NCBI GenBank assembly: GCA_963277665.1
Contig: OY728123.1
Location: 630,786,915-630,850,914 of the forward strand
Length of the DNA: 64,000 bases
Direction of reading: 5' to 3'
DNA from: Viscum album
Lineage: Eukaryota > Streptophyta > Magnoliopsida > Santalales > Viscaceae
Shown here: one piece after another, positions 47,950-61,545 of the stretch
Layout: each line of letters starts with the position of its first letter
Position numbering within the stretch: the stretch's first letter is position 1
Notes under the pieces: generated by a model
The model's database searches: none
The model's input: the letters and a program-made list of their open reading frames with translations, nothing else
Told to the model about the DNA's origin: nothing
Program-made: the position numbers and the translations under genes

Positions 47950-48682
47950 TGTTGAGAATATAAGAGTTGATTTTTTTTCTCTTGTATATTTTTTACATGG
48001 AAAAAAAATAAATATTTATTTATAAACCATGTTAGTGAATTGATTAACATATAAATAATTATTCAAAAATGTGAATATTAAAATAAATATTTATTTATGA
48101 TATTTAGTAAATATAATATTTATTTTTATATTTAAGGGTAAATATTTATTAATATAAATATTTTTTTATTGTGGGTTTGATAAATTTTTAGGGTGGATTA
48201 ATGGAATCAATTAATGGCTTAATTGATATGATATATTTGATTTAATATCATTTAAATACCTATTAATTTAATTTATAGAAAATTATATTTAAATGAATTC
48301 ATGTTGGAAGATATAATAATGTTATTTTTATTATGGTTATTTTATATGGGGATTACATAGAATAAAAAATTTGATAAAGGTTGTTTGTGAAATCATTAAT
48401 TGTCTAATATTATCTATTAAATACTGGTTATGTTATTTATATTGAGAGAATTTTTATACTTAATGAAGAGATATCTTGAATTCAATGAAGACTTAAAGAA
48501 AATTTTATCCTCTATTCTCTCTCAAGAACCCAGAGAGAAAAATAATCTTTACTAAAATAAGCTAAGAATGAAATGAATCAATAGTATTCTCCAAGCCAGT
48601 ACTCATAATATTATGATCTTTTTTTGAAGACTTATTGAGTGGATGATAATCCACCTTCAAGATTATTTTCTTTGGTTTTACA
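47950..48682 (+). repeat. Possible solo LTR of a Ty1/copia element
   Basis: It begins TGTTGAGAATATAAG and could end TTTTACA at 48682. Near the end is CTCTCTCAAGAACCCAGAGAG (48517-48536), a feature typical of plant copia LTRs around the transcription start. No primer-binding site follows and no second copy is present. Confidence 0.3.
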
Positions 48683-51600
48683 ATATAATGGCTTTAAAAA
48701 ATGTGTATGATCAAAAATTAAATGATATGAATTCCCAATTATAAATTAATTATAAATGAAATTTGAAAATATCCTCTCTAAAATATTTCACTATTTTTTT
48801 CATCAATTTTATTATTTTTACCTATCTAAAATGAATCATAAAAAAATAATATACCCAAAAATAGATTCCATTCCGCCCTGTAACCTTAAACTGATTTCAA
48901 AGTGGCCACATTATAATATATAATTATTAACAATAAATTTGATAAATAAATTATTTTTTGTTATTTTTTCTATTTTTGAATTTCATAGTTAATCCATAAT
49001 TTATCACAATGCATTTTTTTGGATTCATATCAATAAAAATAAGACAATTCATGTAAATTATGCCTCACAATACCATCCATAAGAGTAATGTGAATTTGTT
49101 TCATGACATGGATATATAGTGTGTAGAGGTAAATTGCAAGACATGTACTCATGGTACACTCACACAAGGTATGATCTATATAAATCATAGCTCTCCATGT
49201 AACTCATTATATGAATTAATTAAACATAATTTATTAATTTTCCACATCTAATGAGGTTTGATAGCAATTACAGTATGTGTAACTAATGTACAAATGTAAA
49301 TAACCTTGGATGGTTTTGACCCTATATGAATAATAGTTAACTTTGTGATGACATATGTATTGTCAACAAATGTCATATATTGACTTCTATATTACCAATG
49401 GGGGTAGATGAAGACTAAAAAACATGTTGCAGGATTCACACATTAGAAAATATGTGACAACACATCACAGGTACCCAATATTTTTTAGGAATGACTTCTG
49501 GGTCAATGTGAGGGATAATTTATGTGAAACAAAAACTAAATGATGGTTTATTGGATTTATATTTTGTTTGACATGGACACATTGATGGTTTTTTATATAT
49601 TTAATTGGTATTCATGAATAATAATTAACATTGTATAAATTTATTAACAGCAATAATTTTATTGGTTATGATTTATAAAATGTACTTCACATGAATTACC
49701 AGTGGCTTTTACAACATATATTATGGTATGTATAAACCCACATTGTTGATATAGGTTACAAGATGAAATCTGCAATACTACATGTAGTGTATACCACAAC
49801 ATGTTTTGTAAACATGTATCCTATGTATAAATAGATTACCTGATAAGGACTATACTTAGTGAAATAATCACAAAATGTTGAGTGACAGTACACATGAAAT
49901 TAATATTAATGAATGGAAACATATTTTACCTCAAAAAATGTACATGTCGTGTGGAATATTTAGTATACATTGTATACTTAGCTATTTTACGATAATATAA
50001 AATATATTTAATTTTTTTGAAATCATATACAAGTGTAATATTATTATATATCAATTTTAATACAATGAGTTCATTAATTAGCTCATTGAATCATTAATTC
50101 TGTTAAATTTATTTTAATTTTAATGAATTAAAAATACTGAAATAAAGCCTCAAATAATAGTTTTTCATTCTATGATTGATGATGGGCTGGACAAAAATAT
50201 TTATGTGTTAGATTCATTTATTTATATTATCTATTTATTTCAATTTTTTTGATAATTTATTAATAAATTATATACAGTGATATTTGAATCATAGCTTATG
50301 TATGTTCATGTGTCCCCATGTTTTATTTTATGTAAACATAAACACATAGAACACATAACCTAGGAGACATTAATCATTTTTAATTTTTATATTCCCCAAA
50401 AACATGAGATGGTTTATGACTTGTGATTATGGGAATCCATCAAAGGTTATATGCTGAAAAATTGATAAATTTTTCAGCTCGATTCCCAGATTGGTTCATT
50501 GAGTCATTTTCTCTATGGGTAAGGTTGGTTCATCTCCACATGAAAAACCAATTGGTAGAAAAAATTTTATGATCATATTCCATATTTCATTTATTTTTTC
50601 AGTTCTTCGTTATTTTTTTTGTAATTAATGATTAATTTGAATAATTAAGAAAAATAATATAATGTTATTAATTTATCAAGTATTATAAGATGAAATAAAA
50701 TGAAATTTATATGTTTTAATTAATTTATTTTGGCATGTATAATTAATCACATAAATTAGACATCATATTAAAAAAAATTATAAATATAATAATGAATATT
50801 AAAACATTATTTTTAAAAATAATGAAAATATTATGTCTAGAAAAATGACTTCTACCATATGAGTTAAAATTTAACCATAATTAAATTGTTGTTCAAGACA
50901 TAATAGAGGAATGTTTTTTCTCAATTATTGACATATAAAATGTGTTGGAATAAAAAAAATATTAACCGTAATACATATATTCTACATAAAATAATATATT
51001 CAAAAGCATTTAAAAAATACATATATATGATTTTAAGATTGGGTAGCCCACTTGATGGATCAATGAACTATGAATAAAAGAAATTAGAAAGAAATTCCTA
51101 CTCCAACATCTTTGTGTAATTTTTATGGCTACATTAAATATTTAGAGCAGGGGAATATTGATTAATTCAACTATAATATATAAGTTATATGATATTCTAC
51201 ATATGACGTTGATGGATATTTTTATTGGATAAAACTGTACAAGGTCAATAATAATAATATATATATCATTAATAGTTATTATGATGAATTACTAATTAAC
51301 TATATCCAATTTATGTGAAAATATATAATAAAATATAGCCAAATCACTATCCAATTGATCTATTTAAAATAAATATAATCTCTTGACTAGTGATAAATTC
51401 TAGGTGTTTTACAGGTTCATAAACATTTTAATACATCATGAGTTGATGTTTTATGTATTTTTGTCCATAATTCCTACTAAGACGTCTCAGGATGCTAGAG
51501 AAGAGAATAAAAAATATATTTTCAGAACACACAAATGTAGAATTATATGTCCAATGACTAATTTTATCTTCTATACCTATTTATCTATATAGGATTTCTG

Positions 51601-52718
51601 AAGACATGGATTTATACAATTTGGTGTACCGTATTTTTTTATTTTTAAAAATAAATAAATACATGATATGAATGAGATATCTAAGGGACTCTTTACATCA
51701 AAGGTAAGATAATGAGTTCCATGTGGACCTCATTAATGAAATATTTTTTTATATTGATAATTTATAAAAAATTTATTCAAGTTGCTTAATGAATTTTCTA
51801 TAGATAACATCCTATCATTACCACCTCAATGTTTCTCAAGTTTTATTATGAATTTTAATATGTACAATAGAGTAAACTCACTCCCAAATGTCTTAACATT
51901 TATTCTGAAAGTGGAAAAATACACAAATAATGGATAAAATTTTATCATTATAGTGATAAAGTGTAAAGGAAAATTGAAAAGGCATAAGAAAAAAAAGTCT
52001 AAGGTACCTTCTTTCCCTCACTTCCAATAAAATTATCATTATGAAGGATATATATCATGATGTGTTACGTAATAATTATCATCAGAAAGGCCACTATAAG
52101 ATGATCTTTTCCTTATAATAATGTATGGGGATTATTAATGTATTTTATTCAATTAAAATATATCTATTTAAAAATATTATTCATTAGATAAATCTTGTGG
52201 TCAAACATTTTTGTCCAAAAATAAGAACCTAGTAGATTTTAGATGATTCCTAAAGGATATGTGAATATTTGGGAAACCGATAGATCTACAATTGCTATGA
52301 AATCTAAAAGAGACTACCATATATCATTATCAACATGATTTTTTTTAGTTTTTATTATTTTTTATTATGTTCCCAATGTTACCAAGTACATAATTTCTAT
52401 ATTGACCCCTCACATAGATAATTGTTTTGATATTTGGGAATAAATTTTTTATATTTTAGAGATAAAGTATGGGTATAAAATTCGAACGAAGGTATTCATA
52501 TAATATAATAACAAAATATAGTCTTGTATATAGATAAATAATCATGATCCCATGACTTGTATCACATCCTATTGTGGAATCACCGAATTGTTCATGAAAT
52601 TAAGAAACATTTGCTAAAATTTCATCTTGAGAGTTACTTATGTTATTTTTAGTTAGAAGTCATAGATATTTTTCACAATTGATCAAAATGAAAAATGATT
52701 AGGAATCCGTTTAGTATA
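48683..52718. other. Unidentified AT-rich stretch left of T4
   Basis: Four kilobases with no recognisable coding remnant, LTR pair or RNA gene. The only structured feature noted is the hairpin at 50453-50478. The open frame at 51404-51592 has no family resemblance. Confidence 0.5.
50453..50478. repeat. Perfect 11-bp hairpin
   Basis: GCTGAAAAATT and AATTTTTCAGC pair around GATA. It could fold as RNA but has no terminator-like or gene context. Confidence 0.5.
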
Positions 52719-53869
52719 TGCGACACCCAATTATTTTAAAGTAGAAAAATTATATTTGATAATTTAAATGACAGAAAACATCATTCTTATAAGATAATAT
52801 AACACACTGAGCCTTTATGATATATATGTCTTAAATAAATTCAATCACATAGATAACTTATGATGTAAAAATTTAAGGGATCAAATAGAACACGACACTC
52901 TATTAAAATATTATTATATAAAAATGAATATTATAACCAAGACATTGTGTAGGAAGGTATAAATAGTAAATTAAAAATTATAAAATATATAGGGTTTACA
53001 CATGTAAAAAATAAATTCCATGGTTATATATTTATTATTAATAAAATAAGAATATTTTCATTGAAATATAAAATTTTTCTTAAAAGATTTATTTTTCATA
53101 AGGGGTGGATATATTTTTATTACAAACAATTTTGAATTTATTATTTTTACCAATTTTATATTTTGTTGGAAAATATAAACTTCATTTTTTTAGTATATAT
53201 TTTCAAATAATTTTTGGGAGAATTATTTACAATTATCTAAAAATATTAATTTTTGATTCATAGTGACAAATATTTATTAATAATGAAAACTTATATTATT
53301 TTAATTATATACAATGTTAAATTTTATTATAATTATTTTTAGAGAAAAATTATATCAATTATATTAAAATTTAATGATTTTTTATTTTTTAAAATTTCAT
53401 ATTTCATTTTTATATAAATTATTTTAATCTTTTTAATGTTTTTTCTTTTAAAAACTATTTTTTGGTCACATCTCTTTGTCTAATTTTATATTGAAATTTA
53501 AATATTATGTGAATTTAATTTCAAAAAAAATTATTAAATATTATGAATCAGAATAATTAATATTATCTAAAAATGTCAACATAAATATTTACTGTAATAG
53601 ATAAGAAAAATAGTAAAAATTTCTTACCATGGTTAACCTAAAAACAGGTTTATTGGGGGTGGGAAGTAGAAATATAATAATTAAAATTATAATGAAAATT
53701 TTTAACACCAATTTTATATCTGTATTTTGATATTATCTCATCTATTGTTTGATAATGATCCTTTTTGGATACTTTTTACATTATAAAGATAGGGTTATCA
53801 ATTTTTCATTTCAGAAATTCCATGTGTTTTCTCTCCCAAACATATTAATGTACACACCCTCACATATCT

Positions 53870-53876
53870 TATAAAT
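53870..53876 (+). promoter_or_regulatory. TATA-like box of T4 5' LTR
   Basis: TATAAAT after CACACCCTCACATATCT; the 3' LTR has TATAAAAG at the same place (60583). Confidence 0.45.
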
Positions 53877-54189
53877 TCTTATAAATCATATTAGATTAAA
53901 AATTACTGACCAAAATATATTACATAATTACCTCTACAAATTATAGAGAATTTTTTTAAGAATCACTATTAATAATGATTTAGGAATAATCCTAAAGACA
54001 CTCTCAAAAGAAGAAGTAAAATTCATAAACGTTTATATTTGTTTTATTTTTTCTCCTAACTCCTTCAGATTATCATAGATGGTGAAAATATAATATAATG
54101 ATTATACTTTATATAACTTTATTTCCTCAGGATAATTTCATGACCCATATTTCTCTCCACTTCCATCAAATTGTAATAAAAAATGCCAA

Positions 54190-54790
54190 TTCTATGTATC
54201 ACCAACAACTCCCCCATGAACCGATCTAATTCTTTTTTCTCCACCATCATTAAAGGATGTATATAAATATGGATTTAACATATTTAAATGATATTTAAGA
54301 AATTATTATACTTATTTATTTATTATATTACATATACCTTCTTACATTTCATTTATTGGGGGATTCGGTAACTTTGCTTGTTTATATGGAGGATTACCAC
54401 CTCACGAAACAATGTGATTAATTTTTCACTTATGATTTACATGGAAGTTATTAATGAAAATTTTAATGAATTGAACTAATATTTATGAGCTTAACTTAAT
54501 TTTTAAAATATATTATCACATATAACTTCCTATATTACAATTTTCTGGAATAAATAATGTCGTTTGTGCGTACATGTGGACTACTGCATCAAAGTGGCAA
54601 TGAGAAATGTTTTTCCTTTTATTTTGGCATGGACTGTAATTTGGATGGATTATATAAATATATATTATATAAATATTATATAATAATTATTATTTAAAGT
54701 ATATTGATCTTTTATTTTCCTTTCAGTCAATCTAATGAGAGTATAAAAAAAATTTCATGGTTACGTATGACCAACTATCTCCATATATAG
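54190..54790 (+). repeat. T4 5' LTR tandem modules, about 188 bp
   Basis: Cores at about 54204 (CAACTCCCCCATGAAC), 54392 (GATTACCACCTCACGAA), 54579 (GACTACTGCATCAAAG) and 54772 (CAACTATCTCC) are spaced 188, 187 and about 193 bases apart. The third keeps GTGCGTACATG. Confidence 0.68.
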
Positions 54791-56860
54791 TGTAATCCAA
54801 TTTCTATAAATAAACTTTATTGATTACTCAAAATACATATATAATGAATATATATTATATTTATAGAATTTTCAAAATTATGGAGATCATATATCCATGA
54901 TCTATATAAATTGAATGAAATTAATGAACCAGAACATAAATGAAAAATGAAGTGATTATCAGAAAAATAAGTGATTTTAACATATAATTATAATTAAATG
55001 GCTAATAAAACACTATAAGTAAAACATATATTGTGTAAAATATATTATAATGGTTCTTTAATAGATTTAGAATAAATCTATATTTATAATATTGGTTTTA
55101 TGAATGAATATGAATGAATTTGAACCTGGGGTAAGGGTTTCTCATCTCACATATACTTCTATGAGGAATATACAATATTTAGCAAATAGTTATTTTTTGT
55201 GGTGTATATAACTCACGTTTGATGTGTTATTCTATGAATTTAATTTTATTCATATTTTTTAATGTTTCATTTGATGTTATTTATTTCTTTGGTCAAACAA
55301 TTAAAAAGTTACCAAAGTGTTAATGGTTTATTTTATAATCTCATAATTTATCCGGTTGTTTTATGCGTGAATTTACGATGTGGAAATATTATGTTCTGTC
55401 ACAAAATAAAACAATTTATTTTATTATACTATATTTATTAATGTATATTTATATTAATTTTACCACATTTACCTCTTCTAAATTAAAATTATTGTGAACT
55501 GTTTTTTAATAAAATAATTCTTTGTTTCTCTGATAGTTCAAAAAATATTTTCCTTCTAAAAACATGTTTTCAAAAAAATCACTAATGTTTTATAAAAATT
55601 AAAAATGATTTATTAAATAAATTTTTACACATTTTATAAATTTCTAATTTTTTTAAATTAATTTTCAGGTTGTTTTTAAATTATACCCTTTTATAATTTA
55701 CTAAAAATGTGAAAGGAATCATTTTTTAAACTTGAATGAAATTTATAGAATATCCTATAGTCATGATGACTCACCGTTTTAAAGATTAATTTTTATGATT
55801 AAATTGATATTTTTAATGAAAATTATGTTTAAAATATTTTTTTAACTTTCAATTTTAAATATATTTTCAATGTTAAAGGATATTTTCTTCAAAAAAAATG
55901 TTTTTTTAGAATTTTTTTGTTTTTATATTCATAAAAGACATCAACACTTTATTTACTTATGATCCATTGTGGATATTTTTTTTAAGTAATATTTTTTATT
56001 TATATGGTTGATTTGTGATCATTTTGACTGAGGATGTAATATTTTATTACCATTCTCCATATTACTCTGAATGTTTTATGATAATGTTTGTTGGTTCGGG
56101 TAAATATTAACATTTCATAAGTTAGTTTTTGTGTATTAATATTTATTTATGTTTCTCCCCATTCATATATGTAGTGAATTATAATTATTAAGCGATATAT
56201 GTGGACCAATATAACATATCAACTGTATGAATCAAAAAGTGTCGTGAGAAAAACTAGTATTCAAAATTAAATGGGGTCCAAACTATTTTTCAAATAAATA
56301 TTTCAAAATGTATTGATAGTATTTTTCATATGTTGGTATTATTAATTCCCTCATTACATGATTAGATACTAATATCCATTTTATTATTTTATTATTTTGA
56401 ATATCCATGGAAAAGTTTCAAGTGCATTTGATTTAGTATATTGCATTATTTTAGGATAATTTACTCATTACCAATTATGGTCATGTTATTTTTTAAAGGA
56501 AACATTTTTTAGTTTTTACCTTTTAATGTTGATTATTAATATTTATTCATTATTGATTCATTTTTATAAATACCCTTATTGGGCATCAATATCTCACCTT
56601 TCATACATTTTATTTTCCTGAGGATACAAGGATGTGTTTTTTGATTGATATTGAGGGGTAATATATTAGAAAATATGGCGTTATAAAAGAAAAAACAATT
56701 CTTATTCTTTGTTTTCAATTTTTATGTGAAGTTCAAGTATGTATTTTATTTTAGAAGTCTACTAAAATATTCATGTCTTTAGGATGTGATTTCTTATGTC
56801 ATATGTTGTTATAATAAATTAAATAATGAAACTGTGATACTAGTTTTATGTATTTATAGT

Positions 56861-56872
56861 TTGTATCATATG
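56861..56872 (+). other. Primer-binding site of T4, mutated (tRNA-iMet type)
   Basis: TTGTATCATATG after a GT spacer stands for TGGTATCAGATG of T3, with three changes. Confidence 0.7.
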
Positions 56873-57279
56873 AATTTTAGTAAAAAACTGAAACTAGATT
56901 TAGTAAATCATAGATTAGATAACATAACCTTCTAATAATCAGCAATGATAAGAATAAAAGGAAATCATAATGATTCGTTATGGTAGATATTACATGGTTT
57001 TTATTAAAAAAATAACCCTATATAGAATATTTAAGTGGACATGGTTATGGATCAGATGTTCATAGGGGTACTAAATATGACAACGAGCAACAGGATTTAC
57101 TTGAGAATTACCTATTACATGAAAAAGGCCCTTAATTTTCCCTCAAGATTGATAATATTATTGTAGATAGAAATGAGACACAAACTAAAGAAATTATAGC
57201 CATATTGGTGTTGCTAAATCAGTTTATGGGAGCTAACCTAGCAGTTATATAGAAACCCACTACTCTGTATTGTGGAACC
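56873..57279 (+). other. T4 leader
   Basis: Non-coding. GAAACTAGATTTAGTAAA (56889) matches GAAACTAGATTTAGATAA of the T1 leader (6070). Confidence 0.55.
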
Positions 57280-58100
57280 AAAAAGTTATAAAACTTCATG
57301 TGTCAACAATATCCATCATTCAATATTAATACAAATCCATTTATAGATGATTAATGGATTGGTTTCTTAGAAAAACATATTTATCACTTTGGGTAGTAAT
57401 TAAAGGGAGAATGATTTCATGATAGTTTATAATATCTTACGCGATGAATATAAATATTGGTTACTGATTCCAAACACCAAGAATAAATAGTAAATAGAGA
57501 ACCATGATTTTTAGTATTTTAAGGTGCCTTTATCGGAGAAATACTTTCCACAGAGTAAATGAGAATATAAGTAAATTCAATCCCTGAGCCTATGAAATAA
57601 TGTATGGGAAAATATTTCTATATATGATGCCAACAATATAAGGTTAATTAGTAATCCTATTGACTATACATGTAATCTAATGAGAAATATTGATTGTTTC
57701 CTTGATGGTTTAAAGTTAATTGTTTAATGATCACTAGTATGGAAAATATTCTCATCATAAAGGGATATGGTATCATCTGTTTCATGTTAGATAAATAATT
57801 GTCTATGTATTATTTCATTTTTGGGATGTTAATAATATGACAGTGTAGTAAAAAAATGGAATAAGGTAAAGATTTATTTTCCCACATATGATAATTTTTT
57901 AAGGAAACACTCGAGTACTTTCATGAAGTGAATAACTATTTTCTTCATGTGTAGAGATAATGTCCATTAAGAACCTAATTTTAATGGAAAGAAATAATTT
58001 TATAATGTTTATAATTTCAACTGTAAGGATATGGGGAACTATATAAATGAATTCCCCATGTGTTAATGGAATATTCCTCAAAAGAATCCATGAGATCAAG
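57280..58100 (+). pseudogene. gag: T4 gag remnant, T1-like
   Basis: DD-stop-WIGFLEKHIYHFG at about 57345-57395 corresponds to DQWINSTEKIFHALG of T1. The stretch 57500-57720 aligns loosely with the T1 capsid core. The second zinc knuckle reads NFNCKDMGNYINEFP (58013-58057) against CHNCREMGHYANEFP in T1: first Cys as Asn, His as Asn, fourth Cys as Phe as in T1. The DNA GAATCCATGAGATCAAGG (58084) matches AGGCCATGAAATCAAGG of T1 (7566), which fixes the alignment. Heavily broken. Confidence 0.75.
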
Positions 58101-59415
58101 GTAAAGTTTATACTATTGATTCTACTTAAGTAGAATGATGAAATTTCATCTTTATTTGAAATGAATTTTTTTTTGAAGAAATATTAAATCATATATATTA
58201 ATTTTTTAAGTATCATTAAATCTATAATTATTTTATTTCATTACATTTCATCATATATTTGAAATAATATTTTAATTTTTATCGATGACATAAAAATTTG
58301 ATTTAGTAGAATGTTGATTGCTTTTTGAAAACACATGATAGAGGGTTGATATCAATTAATATGTGATCTATGTTGAGATAAAAAGGATACGATTATGGGA
58401 TAATATTGGAGACCTTGATATTTTTGAGTTATTTATTAGTTTATTTTATCGCTACTTGAGTTTATTTTATTTCTTGAATGTAGAATCAATTTGAAATTTT
58501 AAAATTTTATTTAGGTAATAAAGAGATGGATAATTTTTACAAGAATTCATATTTTCATTAAGGACTTATAGAGATCTATGTATTCACATATTTGGTATGT
58601 CTCATTAAGAACTATATTATATTTTCTAGGGAAGCTAATTTTTAGTGGATTTAAGTAGTTTATCAACATTCATATTATATCTTTGGACTTTGAATTTGGT
58701 TTGAAATATTTTGGATGGTTCTCAAGGTTAACTATTTATGAATTGGATTATGCATTACATTGGAAGTACCTACAAAGTTATTAAAAATAAAATTATTGTT
58801 GGATAACTAATACTCGTTATTTTGGTCTTAGAATCTATCAAGATACTAGAGGAATGACTTTACATTCATTAATAGATCATATAACATTAGTGATTCATGA
58901 AAAAAGTTATATCTATAATATAATTTCATCAAATAAGATATGAAGTGGAAATTGATTGAATTATAACCATAGGATTAAATTATACTCTTCTAGTAATTAT
59001 TTTTCATTTTATTTATAGTCTATGTTGTAAAATAATTCCTCACCCTTAGGAAAATGATCTTGTAACAAAAATGATAACATATTACCTCCATTACTAATTA
59101 ATCAAATGGTCTTTTAAGTGATAACATTTTTAGGGTTTGTAGTTTTTTAAAATTCCATTGATTGTTCACTATCTTATGGTCAATGATCTCTATCACACTC
59201 TATAATTATTTATGCTTTTCCCCAGGTCAATTTTCTCGCATCTCACAAATGTTCTCAAACATGGAAACCTAGTTATATATTATTGTAGATGACCATTTTA
59301 CATCCCATTCTCTGTTACGAGTATGGTTTTTAGAAAAATGTTTTTGGGATGTGAGTATTCAAAAATGGTTTGACCTAGGATGACGAAAATAGAATTATGT
59401 GGGCATAATTTATTT
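58101..59415 (+). other. T4 stretch between gag and polypurine tract, no pol found
   Basis: 1.3 kb in which I find no protease, RT, RNase H or integrase motif. 59200-59400 is slightly less AT-rich (CCAGGTCAATTTTCTCGC, GACCTAGGATGACG) and may be the element's 3' untranslated region. Confidence 0.5.
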
Positions 59416-59427
59416 GAGGGGGTAAAA
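59416..59427 (+). other. Polypurine tract of T4
   Basis: GAGGGGGTAAAA directly before TGTAACACCCC. Confidence 0.78.
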
Positions 59428-59893
59428 TGTAACACCCCATTATTTTAGAAGAGAAACCCCAAATTTGATAGCTTATATTTTAAGAACCACCAAGCATAAA
59501 AGATAATTTAACTTAATAAGAAATTAAAATATATTTATTTTTAAATATATTGAATCTCTTTTGTAGCTTATGATTCTTGAAATTTCGGGTTTCAATGAAA
59601 CATGATACTCTATTAAAATATTATTATTCAATCATTTACATTATATCCTAGCTATTAAGTTAGTGGGTATGAATAGGGAAAAACAAATTATAAAAATTAT
59701 ATGTCTTAAAAATTAATACTATAGATCCAACGATTAACTATTTGTTTGAAATAAGTTACGTATCATTTGAAACAAAAAAAAGGTTTCTTAAGAAATTGTA
59801 TTTTTCTAAAAGGCAGTTTAGTCAAAATTTGAACAAATAATGTAAAAAAAATTATAAATAATTTATAAAACATATTTGAAAAAAGAAACTAGT

Positions 59894-59896
59894 ATT

Positions 59897-59938
<42 letters not shown>

Positions 59939-59941
59939 AAT
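59894..59941. repeat. 48-bp perfect palindrome with (TA)17 core
   Basis: ATTCAAA, seventeen TA units, then TTTGAAT. It is its own reverse complement. The corresponding 5' LTR region lacks it, so it grew after insertion. Confidence 0.88.
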
Positions 59942-60582
59942 CATGTTTGGGTTAATGTTTTATAGTTTCCTAAAAATATTAATCTTATGATGAATAGTGA
60001 AAAATAATGATTTGTAATGAAAATTTACCTTTCATATAAATTATATAGAAAGGTAAATTATATTTTAAATTGTATAAAATGTAAAAAATTTAAATAATAT
60101 TAAAATTTCTCCAATTTTAACCACTATAATCAATTTAATTTTTAATTAATATATAAAAATATTCTAATCATTTGAAATTTTTTCTTTGGAAAACCCATTT
60201 TTTCGATGCGTTTTGAAGATTACATTTAAATTTAAATATATAGCTTCAATGAATTGAAATTAGAAAAATTGATTATATATTTAAAATAATAATATTTAAT
60301 ATTATCTAATATGTTCTAATTAATTTTTTTATCATAATGAATATTTAAAAGAGTAAAAATTAGTTATTGGGTTTTAGGTAAAAACGGGTCTACCAAGTGT
60401 TAAAATAAGTAGATAACAGTTACAATTAGCTATAAACATGTCCAAACTCTATTTTTTATGACATATTTATACCTTATATCAAATAATGTTCAATAATAAT
60501 AAAAACTTGTGTATTTATACATGAAAAAAGGTGGTTATCTCTTTTTCTTTTCAAATATTCCACATATGTCCTCTCCACCACT

Positions 60583-60590
60583 TATAAAAG
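60583..60590 (+). promoter_or_regulatory. TATA box of T4 3' LTR
   Basis: TATAAAAG in a C-rich setting (CTCTCCACCACT before, ACCACCCCCACTC after), the same layout as in T1. Confidence 0.6.
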
Positions 60591-60909
60591 ACCACCCCCA
60601 CTCTTTTCATCATCACACTTAGATAACCATTTGGTTCATCCAAAAACTAAAAAAAATCCATAATTACCTCCAAACAAACTAGAGTCCTTGTTTTTATTAT
60701 AAAAACATATTAGTAAGGCTTTAGTTATTAACCTGATGAGGCTCTATAAAGATGATCTAAAATTAATAAATGTTCATATTTATTTTTTCTTCTTACGCGT
60801 ATTTTAACTTTTCCTTTAATATGATAATATAAAATAATTATTATTAAATATAAAATTATATGTTATTATTTAACTAGAATTACCTATATCCATCTCAACT
60901 TCCATCAAA

Positions 60910-61545
60910 TGGGAAATAAATCTGTCAATCCCATGCCCGACGAACTACTTCCTCACGAACATCCACAATTCGTTTCCCATAACAAAAGATTAAATATTGA
61001 TATTTTCAAAGATTTAAGATAATAATATTATATTTATGAAATTATTATACTTATATAATTATTATATAACATATAAATTCTTACTTTTCGTTCCATGGTG
61101 GATACGATAATGTCGAACTTATGTATGGAAAACTACCTCCCCACGAAGAAATGTGATTTGTTTCTCTATTACAAATTACATGGAATTTATAATGTATAAA
61201 TTTAATGAATATATGTGATATTAATGACCTAACCATACTTCTTAAAATATAATATAACACATAAATTCTTACCTTCCCATTCATTGTAAAACATTAATGT
61301 TTCATGTTCCTACGTGTGTACTACCACCTACACATAGTAATGTAAAATTATTTTCAATTTATTTTTTCATTGATGGTAATAAAGATGATTTTTTTAATAT
61401 AAATGACATATATAACAATATATTTCTTATTTAAATTTTAATTAATATTAATATTTTTTTATTCTATCCTTCAAGAAAAAGGAATATTGTTCATGCGTAT
61501 GTACGGCATGTCATCCATAGAAACGACGTAATCTGTTGTCTATCA
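60910..61545 (+). repeat. T4 3' LTR tandem modules, four units, period 188 bp
   Basis: Cores at 60943 (AACTACTTCC), 61131 (AACTACCTCC), 61319 (TACTACCACC) and 61507 (CATGTCATCC) are each exactly 188 bases apart. GCGTATGTACGG before the fourth is the CpG word seen in T1. Confidence 0.75.

Larger units (their letters stand above)
52719..56858 (+). repeat. T4 5' LTR
   Basis: The start shares ACACCC.ATTATTTTA with the 3' LTR, followed by matching words such as ACACTCTATTAAAATATTATTAT (52893-52915 against 59610-59632). It contains a TATA-like box (53870), four module cores at about 188-bp spacing (54190-54790), AACCTGGGGTAAGGGTTTCTC (55122-55141, matching 61861-61890) and the pyrimidine block CATTTTATTTTCCTGAGG (56606-56623). 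It ends TTATA at 56858. Confidence 0.8.

Noticed and set aside
60910..61545. Regularly spaced repeats resembling a CRISPR array or satellite
   Set aside because: Units are 188 bp with drift along the whole unit, lie inside an LTR, and recur in the partner LTR. They are LTR sub-repeats, not spacer-separated repeats or a free satellite array.
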